From NCBI GenBank assembly GCA_963721305.1, contig CAVRIR010000005.1:558001-622000 (forward strand): 64,000 nucleotides of DNA, written 5' to 3'. The notes beneath the pieces are model-generated. The model was not told where the DNA came from. It did no database searches and was given only the letters and a program-made list of their open reading frames with translations. Below, in pieces: positions 1 to 7,737 of this stretch (position 1 is the stretch's first letter; every line of letters starts with the position of its first letter). The stretch comes from DATAES01 sp963721305. Its GTDB lineage: Bacteria; Actinomycetota; Acidimicrobiia; Acidimicrobiales; JACDCH01. Both the position numbers and the translations under genes were made by a program.

Positions 1-666
1 GGCCTTGGTCGCCGCGGCGCGCACGACCTCGAGCGCTTCTTCGAGGCCATGACCGGGTGGGGTGTTGCAGATCCATCCGTCGGCCAACCGGCCGATGCGG
101 TCCAGGGTTGCCGGCGCGAGGCCGCCACCCATCCAGATCGGGATCGGTTGTTGCCGCGGCCGAGGCAGCAGTCCCGCGTGGTCGATCGTGTGGTAGCGAC
201 CTTCGAACGTCACGGACTCCTGCGTCCACAGAAGGCGCATGACCTCGATCTGCTCCTCGTACCGTCGTGCGCGATTGCGGAAGTCCATGCCGAGCGCGTC
301 GAACTCGACCGGGTTCCAGCCGATGCCGACGCCGAGCCGGAACCGTCCGCCGGTCAAGACGTCGACTTCGGCGGCTTGCTTCGCGACGAGGACCGCTTGA
401 CGTTGCGGCAGGATGATCACCCCGGTCACGAGTTCCATGTGGGTACGCGCCGCGAGGTAGCCGTAGAGCACGAACGGCTCGTGGAACGACGAGTTGAGGT
501 CGTACGGACCGGGCCAGTCGGGCCGCGTCGAACGATCGGCCCCGACGACGTGGTCGTAGACGACGACGTGCGCGAAGCCCGCGTTCTCGGCCGCCTCGAC
601 GAAGCGCAGGACGTCGTCCGGATCCGGGCCGATCTCCGTCTGCGGCAGGATGACACCGAGCTCCAT
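1..666 (-). CDS. LLM-class F420-dependent oxidoreductase, C-terminus cut by window edge
   Basis: Reading leftward from ATG at 666, an open frame of 222 codons runs off position 1, so the C-terminal third or so is missing. The protein begins MELGVILPQTEIG and contains the luciferase-like (LLM) pattern: an early beta strand, a YDHVVG stretch, LVTGVIILPQRQAVLVAKQ, then GGRFRLGVGIGWNPVEF and PIPIWMGGG. These are typical of actinobacterial F420-dependent (sometimes FMN) oxidoreductases of the TIGR03619-like type, which catalyse hydride transfer in the cytoplasm. The substrate cannot be told from sequence. It is divergent from the CMD gene that starts 62 bases away, so the two probably share a promoter region. 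Flavin versus F420 use is inferred from the family only. Confidence 0.85.
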   Translation of the reverse strand, partial: MELGVILPQTEIGPDPDDVLRFVEAAENAGFAHVVVYDHVVGADRSTRPDWPGPYDLNSSFHEPFVLYGYLAARTHMELVTGVIILPQRQAVLVAKQAAEVDVLTGGRFRLGVGIGWNPVEFDALGMDFRNRARRYEEQIEVMRLLWTQESVTFEGRYHTIDHAGLLPRPRQQPIPIWMGGGLAPATLDRIGRLADGWICNTPPGHGLEEALEVVRAAATKA

Positions 667-727
667 CGCCGGAACCGTAACGGCCGATCGAGCGACCTGG
701 ACGGCGAATGCGGTTTACGCTCGAGTG

Positions 728-1240
728 ATGGCACGCATCGACGTTCCCGAAGGCGACGGCGGCGACGCGGTGATGGTGTGGTCACTGCGTCCGGAGATGG
801 GCAAGGCGGTGAACCGCCTGAGCGATGCGGCGTACAACAAGAGCACGTTGCCGGTGCGCGTACGCGAAGCCGCGCGCATGCGGATCGCGCAGCTCAACCA
901 GTGCGTCGTGTGCATGGGCTTCCGCGCCGAGTCCGTCCAGCGGCAAGGCCTCACCGAGGACTTCTACGAGCACGTCGCCGAGTACCACGGCGACGATCGC
1001 TACTCACCGCAAGAACGCCTCGCCATCGAATATGCGGAGCGTTTCGCCCTCGACCACACCAACATCGACCAAGCGTTCGTCGACCGTTTGCGCGAGCAGT
1101 TCGACGATGGCGAGGTCCTCGACCTCACCGTCTGCCTCGCCGCGTTCCTCGGGCTCGGCCGAGTCCTGAACGTCCTCGGCATCGAAGAGACATGCCTCGT
1201 CGACGTGTACGCGCCGAGCGAGCGCGAAACCGTCAGCTGA
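728..1240 (+). CDS. carboxymuconolactone decarboxylase family protein (AhpD-like fold)
   Basis: A 170-residue protein beginning MARIDVPEGDGG. The helical CMD core is recognisable, with the redox-type CxxC motif in NQCVVCMGFR near residues 56-65 followed by a histidine-containing helix (YEHVAEYHGD). AhpD-like members use such a cysteine pair for peroxidase or thiol exchange chemistry; others are decarboxylases, so the exact reaction is open. ATG 728 is preferred over in-frame starts further upstream because those would run into the divergent LLM gene. The stop codon overlaps the 3' end of the convergent lipoprotein gene by eight bases. The paired oxidoreductase neighbour suggests a redox or catabolic role. 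Confidence 0.8.
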   Translation: MARIDVPEGDGGDAVMVWSLRPEMGKAVNRLSDAAYNKSTLPVRVREAARMRIAQLNQCVVCMGFRAESVQRQGLTEDFYEHVAEYHGDDRYSPQERLAIEYAERFALDHTNIDQAFVDRLREQFDDGEVLDLTVCLAAFLGLGRVLNVLGIEETCLVDVYAPSERETVS

Positions 1241-2144
1241 CGGCGGCGTAGACCTCCCGTCCCAGTTCGGCGATCGCGCCGAACGCCGTGGCTTCGGCCG
1301 GACCGGGGTGATCGGCATCGCAGCACGGCGCGTTCCACGGTCCGCTCAGCACGGCGATCACGACGTCGCCGCGCGGGGTCGTGACGACACCGGCATCGTG
1401 CGCCCAATGCAGGCGGTCGCCGGTCTTGTGCGCGATCGGTGTCCCGGGCGGCAGGCCGTGCGGCAGACGATCGTTCACCTGCTGTTGCTGGAGCAGCGAG
1501 TAGAGCTTCGCTGAGCCTGCGGTATCCGAGCCGAGCAACGTGCCGTCGTGCGCGCGCTGGAGGAACAGCGAGACGTCTGCCGCGCTCGTGCGCTGCGGGC
1601 TGGCGAGCGACGTTCCAACGAAGCCGTCTCGATGCAGCCGCGCATCGAGCGCGCCACTGCCCACCATGTGCAGACCGGCCGCGCCACAGTCGTTGTCGGA
1701 CACGACGATCATCTGGTCGATGCACTGTTCGACCGTCCGGTGCTTCGTGTCACCCGCGTCGGCGTTCGGGTTCAGCTCGCCTGCGTCGATGCGACGGATC
1801 AACTCGCGCGCGACGAACAGCTTGTAGAGGCTCGCGCTCAACACCGGGTCGTCGGCGTCATGTGTCACCCGGATGCCGGTCGGCAGGTCGACGACCACCA
1901 CGTGGAAGGGCACGGGCTGCTTCGACGTGAAGCCATCGACGACCTGCTGCACCGCTGCGGTCAATGCCGAGGCGTCCTCCGGGTTCGTCGTCGAGGTCGA
2001 CGGCGGCGCGGTCGATGCCGGCACGGTCGACGCCGGCACGGTCGACGCCGGCGCGGTCGACGAACCCGCGGCCGCGGCCGGCCGGGCGTCGTCGCCGCAC
2101 CCCGCGAGGGCAAGGAGCGCGACGCACGCCCCGGCCGCCGCCAC
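1233..2144 (-). CDS. class A beta-lactamase-like serine hydrolase, lipoprotein
   Basis: The mature protein carries the three marks of the serine beta-lactamase/PBP fold: SASLYK (SxxK nucleophile), VSDNDC (SDN) and HKTGD (KTG). A lipobox LLALAGC with Cys follows a hydrophobic segment, so it should be exported and lipid-anchored. A Ser/Thr/Pro linker with repeated STVPA units precedes the catalytic domain. The omega-loop ExxLN motif that supplies the deacylating Glu166 of true class A enzymes is not visible between SDN and KTG; the loop looks shortened. A peptidoglycan-linked hydrolase or weak lactamase is therefore as likely as real resistance. The GTG at 2144 is a compromise start: in-frame GTG 2261 is possible but overlaps the Erm-like gene. 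Confidence 0.75.
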   Translation of the reverse strand: MAAAGACVALLALAGCGDDARPAAAAGSSTAPASTVPASTVPASTAPPSTSTTNPEDASALTAAVQQVVDGFTSKQPVPFHVVVVDLPTGIRVTHDADDPVLSASLYKLFVARELIRRIDAGELNPNADAGDTKHRTVEQCIDQMIVVSDNDCGAAGLHMVGSGALDARLHRDGFVGTSLASPQRTSAADVSLFLQRAHDGTLLGSDTAGSAKLYSLLQQQQVNDRLPHGLPPGTPIAHKTGDRLHWAHDAGVVTTPRGDVVIAVLSGPWNAPCCDADHPGPAEATAFGAIAELGREVYAAVS

Positions 2145-2217
2145 GGTCCGAAATCGCTGGCTCCTCGAACGATCGATGGACCATCCTGACCGCCCATGGC
2201 CATGGTGATGGTGCGCC

Positions 2218-2754
2218 GTGCCCGGCGGCGGTCCGAATCGGTGGGGGTTCCACCAGCTCACTGACCAGTGGGCGACCCGGCTCGTGGCGTCAGCATCCAT
2301 CCGGCGTGGCGACCTGGTGCTCGACATCGGCGCCGGTTCAGGAGCGATCACCGCGCCGCTCGTGCGCGCGGGTGCGCAGGTCGTCGCGGTCGAGCTGCAT
2401 GCGACGCGGGCGCGCCAGCTGCGCGCCCGCTTCACCGGCGAACGGGTGCGGGTGGTTCAGGTTGACGCGGCCGATCTGCGACTGCCTCGCCGACCGTTCC
2501 GCGTCGTCGCCAATCCCCCTTTCGGGGTATCGACCGCGCTGCTGCGACGCGTCTTGTCACCCGGTAGCCGTCTCGTAGCGGCCGATCTCGTCCTACCGCT
2601 CCATGTTGCGCGGCGATGGAGCTCGTCACGAGCGCCGGGCGCACAGCGATGGATGCGAACCTTCGACGTGACCGTGACGACGCGCTTGCCACCGCATGCG
2701 TTCCGACCATCCGCACCGATGGATGTCGCGGTGCTTCGGGTCCGTCGGCGCTGA
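2218..2754 (+). CDS. Erm-family 23S rRNA adenine N6-methyltransferase-like protein, short form
   Basis: 178 residues starting at GTG 2218. It shows the SAM-binding motif VLDIGAGSGAIT, the acidic VAVELH strand, the DAADLRLP stretch and the catalytic NPPFG motif of rRNA adenine dimethyltransferases. Family members either mature 16S rRNA (KsgA) or methylate A2058 of 23S rRNA (Erm, macrolide resistance). The protein ends soon after the Rossmann domain and lacks the usual C-terminal helical domain, as does the short mycobacterial Erm(37). The N-terminal GPNRWGFHQLTDQW replaces the usual ELGQHFL-type motif, which also fits the actinobacterial Erm branch. It is divergent from the beta-lactamase-like lipoprotein. 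Whether it confers resistance is inference. Confidence 0.7.
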   Translation: MPGGGPNRWGFHQLTDQWATRLVASASIRRGDLVLDIGAGSGAITAPLVRAGAQVVAVELHATRARQLRARFTGERVRVVQVDAADLRLPRRPFRVVANPPFGVSTALLRRVLSPGSRLVAADLVLPLHVARRWSSSRAPGAQRWMRTFDVTVTTRLPPHAFRPSAPMDVAVLRVRRR

Positions 2755-2777
2755 TGCAGCGAGTGCGATAGACACAG

Positions 2778-3635
2778 GTGGTGCACCGCGCTCGTGAGTT
2801 CTGGCACCGGCTCGAGACCATCCACGCTGTGTTGTACTTCGACGAAGAACCGCGCTCTGCGTTGTCCGATGCGGGCATGCGCGGCTTCTGGATGGGCTAC
2901 TTCGGGGCGCGATCCGCACCCATGGGAGCGGTGAGCGCACCCGTCGTCACCGCGACGTTCTTCAACTTCCATCCGCGGATGGTGAACCGCGCCATCCCGG
3001 ACGCGTGGTCGTGTGCATCACCTCATGCAGTGCTCGACGCGCGACGCGTCTCGACGGCGTCCACGATCTACCGGCTGCTACCTGACGCGGAGAGGCTCGC
3101 CGAGAAGGTCGTGAACCTGCTCGAGTTCGTGGTGGGCGCGGCGCCCGAAGCGGGACGGCCGCTCTTCGCCGCCAACCGTGCCCTGGACGCGGGCAGCGAT
3201 CCGGTCGAGCGACTGTGGCAGGCGGCAACGGCGATGCGCGAGCACCGCGGCGACGGCCATGTTGCGGCGCTCACCTCGCTCGACCTCGACGGGTGCGAGG
3301 CGCACGTGCTCGCGGCCGCGTGGAAGGGCATCCCCGGCGAGTTGATCCGCGCCGCGCGCGGCTGGTCGGACGACGACTGGTACAGCGCCGTCGAGCGCCT
3401 GCGCGCCCGGCGCTGGCTCGACCGGGACGACGACCTCACCGATCGAGGCCGCAAGCTCCGGATCGAGATCGAGGATCACACCGACGCGCTCGCATGGTCG
3501 GCGTTTCGCGTCCTGGACGACGAAGGCGACGCGCTGCTCGACGGGCTTCGTCCGTTCAGCAACACGATCCTCGACAGCGGCATCATCACCTTCCCGAACC
3601 CGATGGGGCTGCCCTACTCCCCCATCGATCCCTGA
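2778..3635 (+). CDS. SCO6745-family protein (first of two paralogues)
   Basis: 285 residues from GTG 2778, 23 bases after the Erm-like gene, so possibly co-transcribed. The N-terminal half has an aromatic-rich region (GFWMGYFGARSAPMG, TFFNFHPRMV) and the C-terminal half a winged-helix-like segment (RARGWSDDDWYSAVERL, then LTDRGRKLRIEIEDHTD) like that in the actinobacterial SCO6745 family. A paralogue lies at 7738-8631 in this window with the same layout (FNP, RAWSDAQLDDAEARL, EAGRAAREEVEFATD). No biochemical function is known for the family; the C-terminal half resembles MarR-type DNA-binding or substrate-binding wings. The 3' end overlaps the convergent nitrilase gene by 22 bases. Confidence 0.75.
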   Translation: MVHRAREFWHRLETIHAVLYFDEEPRSALSDAGMRGFWMGYFGARSAPMGAVSAPVVTATFFNFHPRMVNRAIPDAWSCASPHAVLDARRVSTASTIYRLLPDAERLAEKVVNLLEFVVGAAPEAGRPLFAANRALDAGSDPVERLWQAATAMREHRGDGHVAALTSLDLDGCEAHVLAAAWKGIPGELIRAARGWSDDDWYSAVERLRARRWLDRDDDLTDRGRKLRIEIEDHTDALAWSAFRVLDDEGDALLDGLRPFSNTILDSGIITFPNPMGLPYSPIDP

Positions 3636-4408
3636 GCGCCCGCGTCGAACGGCACATCGACGACGAGCGTGCCGGCGTGCCAGTCGGGAAGCCAGGCGAC
3701 GACCTCACCGCGCGGGTCGACGAGTGCCGCCAGACCGGGGAAGTCCTCGTCGGTCGTCGACCCGGCCTGCGTCGCCATGGCAACCCACAACCGGTGCCGT
3801 ACCGCTTGCCGTCTGGCGTCGCGCAAGCCCGAGTCGATCCACCACTCGTGGCCCGCGCGCCAGGACGCCTCATCGGTGCGCCGGCCGTACAGCCCGGGCG
3901 CAGAGCAGAACAAGACAACGTCGACACCCGCAGACGCGGCCGCGTCCCACGGACGGTCGACGCCACCCTCGGCGCAGATCGCGAAGGCGAACGACATCGA
4001 ACCGAGCACGAACGAGGCGTCTTCGTCATCAGTCGCGTAGCCGATCTCGTCGTCGCCGAGATGGCGCTTGCGCTGGATACCAACGAGCTCGCCGTCGCGC
4101 GCGAAGAGCTGCGTGATGAACGATCCGGCACGCGCATCGCCGTCGCTGCGCCGCTCACCGATCCCGAACACTGCTGCGACGCCGGTCCGTCCCGTCGTCG
4201 CGACCAACGCGTCGACAGCCGGAGACTCGACGGTGACGAGTCGTTCGGCGGCCCTCAGCGGATCCACGGAACCGGTCAGTGAGAACTCCGGGAACACCGC
4301 GAGCCGGCAGCCGCTGGCCGCGGCCGTCTCCAGGGCCTCGACATGCCGGCGGAGGTTGCGATCGATCGCGCCTTTGTCACACGTCATCGCGACGAGAGCG
4401 AGCCGCAT
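3614..4408 (-). CDS. carbon-nitrogen hydrolase (nitrilase superfamily)
   Basis: 264 residues from ATG 4408 (MRLALVAMTCDKG). The Glu-Lys-Cys triad of the nitrilase superfamily is in place: Glu in FPEFSLTG, Lys in IQRKRHLGDDE, Cys in FAICAEGGVDRPW. The superfamily hydrolyses amides, ureido compounds or nitriles in the cytoplasm; which one cannot be told. An ATG ten codons earlier (4438) would overlap the divergent neighbour's start, so the internal ATG matching the first beta strand was chosen. The 3' end overlaps the SCO6745 gene. Length is typical for the single-domain amidase branch. Confidence 0.85.
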   Translation of the reverse strand: MRLALVAMTCDKGAIDRNLRRHVEALETAAASGCRLAVFPEFSLTGSVDPLRAAERLVTVESPAVDALVATTGRTGVAAVFGIGERRSDGDARAGSFITQLFARDGELVGIQRKRHLGDDEIGYATDDEDASFVLGSMSFAFAICAEGGVDRPWDAAASAGVDVVLFCSAPGLYGRRTDEASWRAGHEWWIDSGLRDARRQAVRHRLWVAMATQAGSTTDEDFPGLAALVDPRGEVVAWLPDWHAGTLVVDVPFDAGAQGSMGE

Positions 4409-4430
4409 CGGATCGGCAAGGGTAGTTGTG

Positions 4431-5099
4431 ATGTCCATGGTTCCGGAATCCGCACACGCGCTGTACGCACTCGACCCGAACGACTTCGTCGCCGCACGGG
4501 ACCAGCGAGCCCGCGAGCTCCGAGGTGCCGGTGACAAGGAGGAGGCCACGGCGGTGAAGTCGCTGCGGCGCCCTCCGGTCCCTGTCTGGGCCTTGAACCA
4601 GGTGGCGCGGCAACGTCCCGATCTCGTCGACGCGCTCGTGACAGCAGAGGCGCAGGCACACGCCGCGAAGGACGAGGAGGTACGGGGGGCGCTGGCGCAG
4701 CGACGAGAGCGGCTGCAGGACGTGGTCCGCGCGGCGCGCGACATCATCGACGGGTCCGGGCGTCCCGCTGACACACACGAAGTCGACGTCACGTCCGCAC
4801 TGGGCACGATCCTCGCCTCGGACGAGCTGAAGGAAGCGTTCGTCGACGGCGTTCTGACCAAGACGGTCGACGAGAACGCCGAGCTCGAATGGCCGGACGT
4901 CACCGGAACGTCGAAACCTCGCGAATCCGCTCCCGCTCGCCCGTCCCGTGAACTGATGCGCGCTCGTGACGACCTCGAACGGCGCCGTGCCGCCGTCGAG
5001 ACCGCGACCCAGAACCTCACCGAGGCGCAGCAGGCGCTCGCCGATGCCACTGAGGCCGTCGCTCGAGCGGAAGCCGAGGTTGCCCGCCTCGAACGGTGA
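4431..5099 (+). CDS. hypothetical protein with C-terminal coiled coil
   Basis: About 222 residues. The N-terminal half is a conserved-looking helical region (ALYALDPNDFVAARDQRARE, LRRPPVPVWALNQVARQRP). The last 60 residues form a long Ala/Glu/Arg heptad-rich coiled coil (RDDLERRRAAVETATQNL and following). No signal peptide or membrane segment is seen. I do not assign a function; similar proteins are annotated as hypothetical in actinobacteria. GTG 4428, ATG 4431 and ATG 4437 are all possible starts. It is divergent from the nitrilase and precedes an enoyl-CoA hydratase by 39 bases. Confidence 0.7.
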   Translation: MSMVPESAHALYALDPNDFVAARDQRARELRGAGDKEEATAVKSLRRPPVPVWALNQVARQRPDLVDALVTAEAQAHAAKDEEVRGALAQRRERLQDVVRAARDIIDGSGRPADTHEVDVTSALGTILASDELKEAFVDGVLTKTVDENAELEWPDVTGTSKPRESAPARPSRELMRARDDLERRRAAVETATQNLTEAQQALADATEAVARAEAEVARLER

Positions 5100-5138
5100 C
5101 CGACGCGCGCCACCGCGCCCGCACGCGAGGCTGCGCAC

Positions 5139-5939
5139 ATGGCGACTGTCCTTCTCACGCAACCTCGGCCCGGCGTCACGCAACTCGTGCTGAACCGTCC
5201 CGAGCGATTGAACGCGATGAACACCGATCTCATCGAGGAGCTGCACGACGCGCTCGATGCGATCGCACGTGATCGCTCCTGTCGCGCCGTCATCGTCACC
5301 GGAGCCGGGCGAGGGTTCTGCGCCGGTCTCGACCTCCACGGCTACGGCACACCGCCGGGCGCCGAGGGTCTCGGACCCGTGCAGTCCGGCTTCGCCACCC
5401 AGACGCGCATCGCCGCGCTCATCCCTCACCTCCGGTCGCTGCACGTGCCCGTGATCGCCGCGGTCAACGGCCCTGCGGCCGGCGGCGGCTTGGCGCTCGC
5501 GCTCGGCAGCGACATCCGCATCGCCGGCGCAGCAGCGCGGTTCAACGTCGCGTTCGTGCGGATCGGGCTGTCCGGCTGCGACATCGGCGTGAGCTGGTTG
5601 CTGCCACGGCTCATCGGCGCCAGTCGCGCATGGGAGCTGATGTTGACCGGTCGCATCATCGACGCGACGGAAGCGGATCACATCGGTCTGGTCACCCGCG
5701 TGGTAGCCGACGACGAGCTCATCGACGCTGCGCTCGAGACGGCGGGACTGATCGCCGCCAACAGCCCGTGGGGCGTGCGGATGACCAAAGAGGTCGGCTG
5801 GAGTCAGCTCGAGATCGGAAGCCTGCAAGCCGGCATCGATCTCGAGAACCGCACGCAAATCGTGTCGTCGTTCACCGGCGACACACGCGAGGCGGTGGCT
5901 GCGTTCTTCGAGGGCCGACCTACGTCTTGGGAAGGCTGA
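5139..5939 (+). CDS. enoyl-CoA hydratase/isomerase family protein
   Basis: 266 residues with the crotonase fold. The oxyanion-hole segments GRGFCAGLDLHGYG and NGPAAGGGLALALGSDIRIA are clear, as is RLNAMNTDLIEELHDAL near the N-terminus. One of the two catalytic Glu positions of true hydratases appears to be replaced (LDLHGYG region), so hydratase, isomerase or another crotonase reaction remains open. It acts on acyl-CoA thioesters in the cytoplasm. The 3' end overlaps by 20 bases with a convergent PaaI-type thioesterase, another acyl-CoA enzyme, which suggests a fatty-acid or aromatic degradation setting. Confidence 0.85.
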   Translation: MATVLLTQPRPGVTQLVLNRPERLNAMNTDLIEELHDALDAIARDRSCRAVIVTGAGRGFCAGLDLHGYGTPPGAEGLGPVQSGFATQTRIAALIPHLRSLHVPVIAAVNGPAAGGGLALALGSDIRIAGAAARFNVAFVRIGLSGCDIGVSWLLPRLIGASRAWELMLTGRIIDATEADHIGLVTRVVADDELIDAALETAGLIAANSPWGVRMTKEVGWSQLEIGSLQAGIDLENRTQIVSSFTGDTREAVAAFFEGRPTSWEG

Positions 5940-6372
5940 CCGTCACCGTTCCTTGAGCGAGCCCGACGACGCGATCGTTGTTCGTCACGTCGATGCGCAC
6001 CACCGCAGTTCGCTTCGTCATGCTCATGACCTGTGAACGAGCTCGCAGCACGCCGTCACGCACCGGCGCGAGCAGGTTCAGCTTGAACTCGGTCGTCGCC
6101 GCCCACGCACCTCGCGGGATCAACGGATACAGCACTGCACCGAGCACATGGTCGACCAGTGCGGCGAGCACGCCGCCGTGCGCGGTGCCGAACGGGTTGA
6201 GCAGCTCGTCGCGCATGTCGAGCTCGGCGACCATCGTCCCGGGACCGACATCGACAGTGCGCACCCCCAGATAGGCCGGAAGGCCCGTGAGGATGCCGCC
6301 GTCCGACGTAAGGATGCCCGCCGCCACCTTCGGGTCGTACGTGTCGAAGTTCGGGAGAGGAACGCTGTCCAT
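5920..6372 (-). CDS. PaaI-family hotdog-fold thioesterase
   Basis: 150 residues. The diagnostic hotdog helix motif NPFGTAHGGVLAALVDHVLG is present, followed by TTEFKLNLLAPV and the final strands RTAVVRIDVTNNDRVVGLAQGTVTV. Such proteins hydrolyse acyl- or aryl-CoA thioesters as cytosolic oligomers. ATG 6372 gives a sensible N-terminus. It is convergent with the enoyl-CoA hydratase and overlaps it slightly. Substrate is unknown. Confidence 0.85.
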   Translation of the reverse strand: MDSVPLPNFDTYDPKVAAGILTSDGGILTGLPAYLGVRTVDVGPGTMVAELDMRDELLNPFGTAHGGVLAALVDHVLGAVLYPLIPRGAWAATTEFKLNLLAPVRDGVLRARSQVMSMTKRTAVVRIDVTNNDRVVGLAQGTVTVSLPKT

Positions 6373-6506
6373 CCCATTCGCGTAGCACGCCGTGCCGTCA
6401 CCTTTCCGACCGAGCGTGAGTCATATGAACCAAATAGGTGGCGGGAGCTCGTGAGGAGTCGTTTGAGGTCGAAAGTGGAGGTGGATCGGAGAAGGGGACG
6501 AGAGCC

Positions 6507-6686
6507 GTGAAGACCTACCTGTGTGTCGTGGACCTGTTGCCATCAGGAAGGATTGCGGCTCTCGAGGTCGAAGCCTCGGATGCGATCACGGCCGAGCGCG
6601 ACGCGCAGGAGGCCGGTCGCGAGCGGTTCGGCGGCCAGATCGAGGTGATCGAGGTCATCCGCACCGACCGGGCCCCCGCCGCCTGA
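6507..6686 (+). CDS. small hypothetical protein
   Basis: 59 residues starting at GTG 6507, with a good ribosome-binding site (AGAAGGGG) nearby. The sequence MKTYLCVVDLLPSGRIAALE followed by an alternating acidic/hydrophobic pattern and a C-terminal IEVIEVIRTD strand suggests a compact alpha/beta domain. No known family is recognised. An upstream ATG at 6438 would add an unconvincing Gly/Ser/Glu extension. Just after its stop lies a hairpin repeat that probably ends transcription. Confidence 0.55.
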   Translation: MKTYLCVVDLLPSGRIAALEVEASDAITAERDAQEAGRERFGGQIEVIEVIRTDRAPAA

Positions 6687-6730
6687 CCCCCTGATCGTCC
6701 ACCCCGGCGCACACTCCGGGGACGCCCCCG

Positions 6731-6784
6731 GCGAACTCCGGGGAGAAACGGGCGTCAGAGCGCCCGTTTCCATCCAACATTCGC
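6731..6784. repeat. dispersed palindromic repeat A, copy 1 (bidirectional terminator-like)
   Basis: A 54-base element matching the one at 36549-36602 on the opposite strand at 47 of 54 positions. It holds a near-perfect hairpin (10-base arms at 6746-6755 and 6760-6769, loop CAGA, with an AAA/TTT edge). It sits between two convergent genes, so it can end transcription from both sides. The identity extends beyond the stem (GCGAACT at one end, CATCCAACATT at the other), so this is a repeated element and not just a chance terminator. Confidence 0.75.
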
Positions 6785-6794
6785 AGGATTGACG

Positions 6795-7718
6795 TCAGTC
6801 CACTGGCGCGGCCGGCTCTCGGCCGGACAGCACCACGAGGACGACGCCGATGGCGATCAGGACCGCGGCGGGGTACGCGCCGGCCGGCGGCGTCTCGTCG
6901 AACCACCACCACGCGATCAGACTCGCGCCGACGATCTCGAACAGGATCGCCACCGACACCACCGTCGCACTCGTCGTGCGCAGCACGAGGTTCACGACCG
7001 AGTGGCCGAGCAACTGCGGCCCGATGGTGATGGCGACGAAGATCCACCACGTCTTCGCGTCGTAGTGGATCAGGTCCTTCCGACCGGCGACGCAGAGGCA
7101 CAAGAGCAGTGCAGCCGCAACCGAGTAGCACACCGAGGTGTACACGGTGGTCGTCAGCGTGCGTCGCGCCTCGGCGCCGATGGTCACGTAGACCGCGGCA
7201 AGGATGCCGCCGAGCAGCGCGAGCAGGTCACCGAACAGCGCTCGTCCGGACAGCGACAGGTCGACGCCCGCCAGCACGATCGTCCCGGTGAACGCGACAC
7301 CGATCCCCCACCACGCCATCGACGGAACGTGATCGCCGCGGAACCGCGCGATCAACGCCGCCCAGATCGGCTGGGTAGCGACGAGCGCGACGGACGACGC
7401 AACGGACGTGAACGACAGACTCGGCACCCACGTGGCGAAGTGGGCGGCGAGGGCGACGCCGGCGAACATCGACAGTTGCCGCGCCCGCTTGTCGGTTCGC
7501 AGACGTCTGACCTCGTCGCGTTGGCGAACGAGCGCGACGGGGAAGATGACGGCCGACGAGAAAAGGTTCCGATAGAACGCGATGACCAGCGCGGGCGCCG
7601 CTGCTTCTCGCACCAATGGGGCCGAGAACGACACGGCAACGATCGCCACACCGAGCAGCGACAGGTCGACCGCGTGCGGTCGACCGATCGCGGTCCTCTG
7701 CGTGGACGTCGCTGGCAC
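6795..7718 (-). CDS. DMT-superfamily (EamA) transporter
   Basis: 307 residues from GTG 7718. About ten hydrophobic segments are visible, arranged as two EamA repeats: the first begins DLSLLGVAIVAVSFSAPLVR, the second around GRALFGDLLALLGGILAAVY. It ends with VLIAIGVVLVVLSGREPAAP. DMT carriers export or import metabolites such as amino acids or nucleosides; the substrate is not predictable here. It is divergent from a SCO6745-family gene only 19 bases away, so the two starts share a promoter region. Longer in-frame extensions upstream are shadows of that neighbour. Confidence 0.85.
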   Translation of the reverse strand: MPATSTQRTAIGRPHAVDLSLLGVAIVAVSFSAPLVREAAAPALVIAFYRNLFSSAVIFPVALVRQRDEVRRLRTDKRARQLSMFAGVALAAHFATWVPSLSFTSVASSVALVATQPIWAALIARFRGDHVPSMAWWGIGVAFTGTIVLAGVDLSLSGRALFGDLLALLGGILAAVYVTIGAEARRTLTTTVYTSVCYSVAAALLLCLCVAGRKDLIHYDAKTWWIFVAITIGPQLLGHSVVNLVLRTTSATVVSVAILFEIVGASLIAWWWFDETPPAGAYPAAVLIAIGVVLVVLSGREPAAPVD

Positions 7719-7737
7719 GGCAGTAGTGTTCCAAGCC

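Noticed and set aside
3614..5299. A 561-residue version of the nitrilase
   Set aside because: The extra 290 residues are Ser/Arg-rich shadow translation of the divergent neighbour; the conserved nitrilase begins at MRLALVAM.
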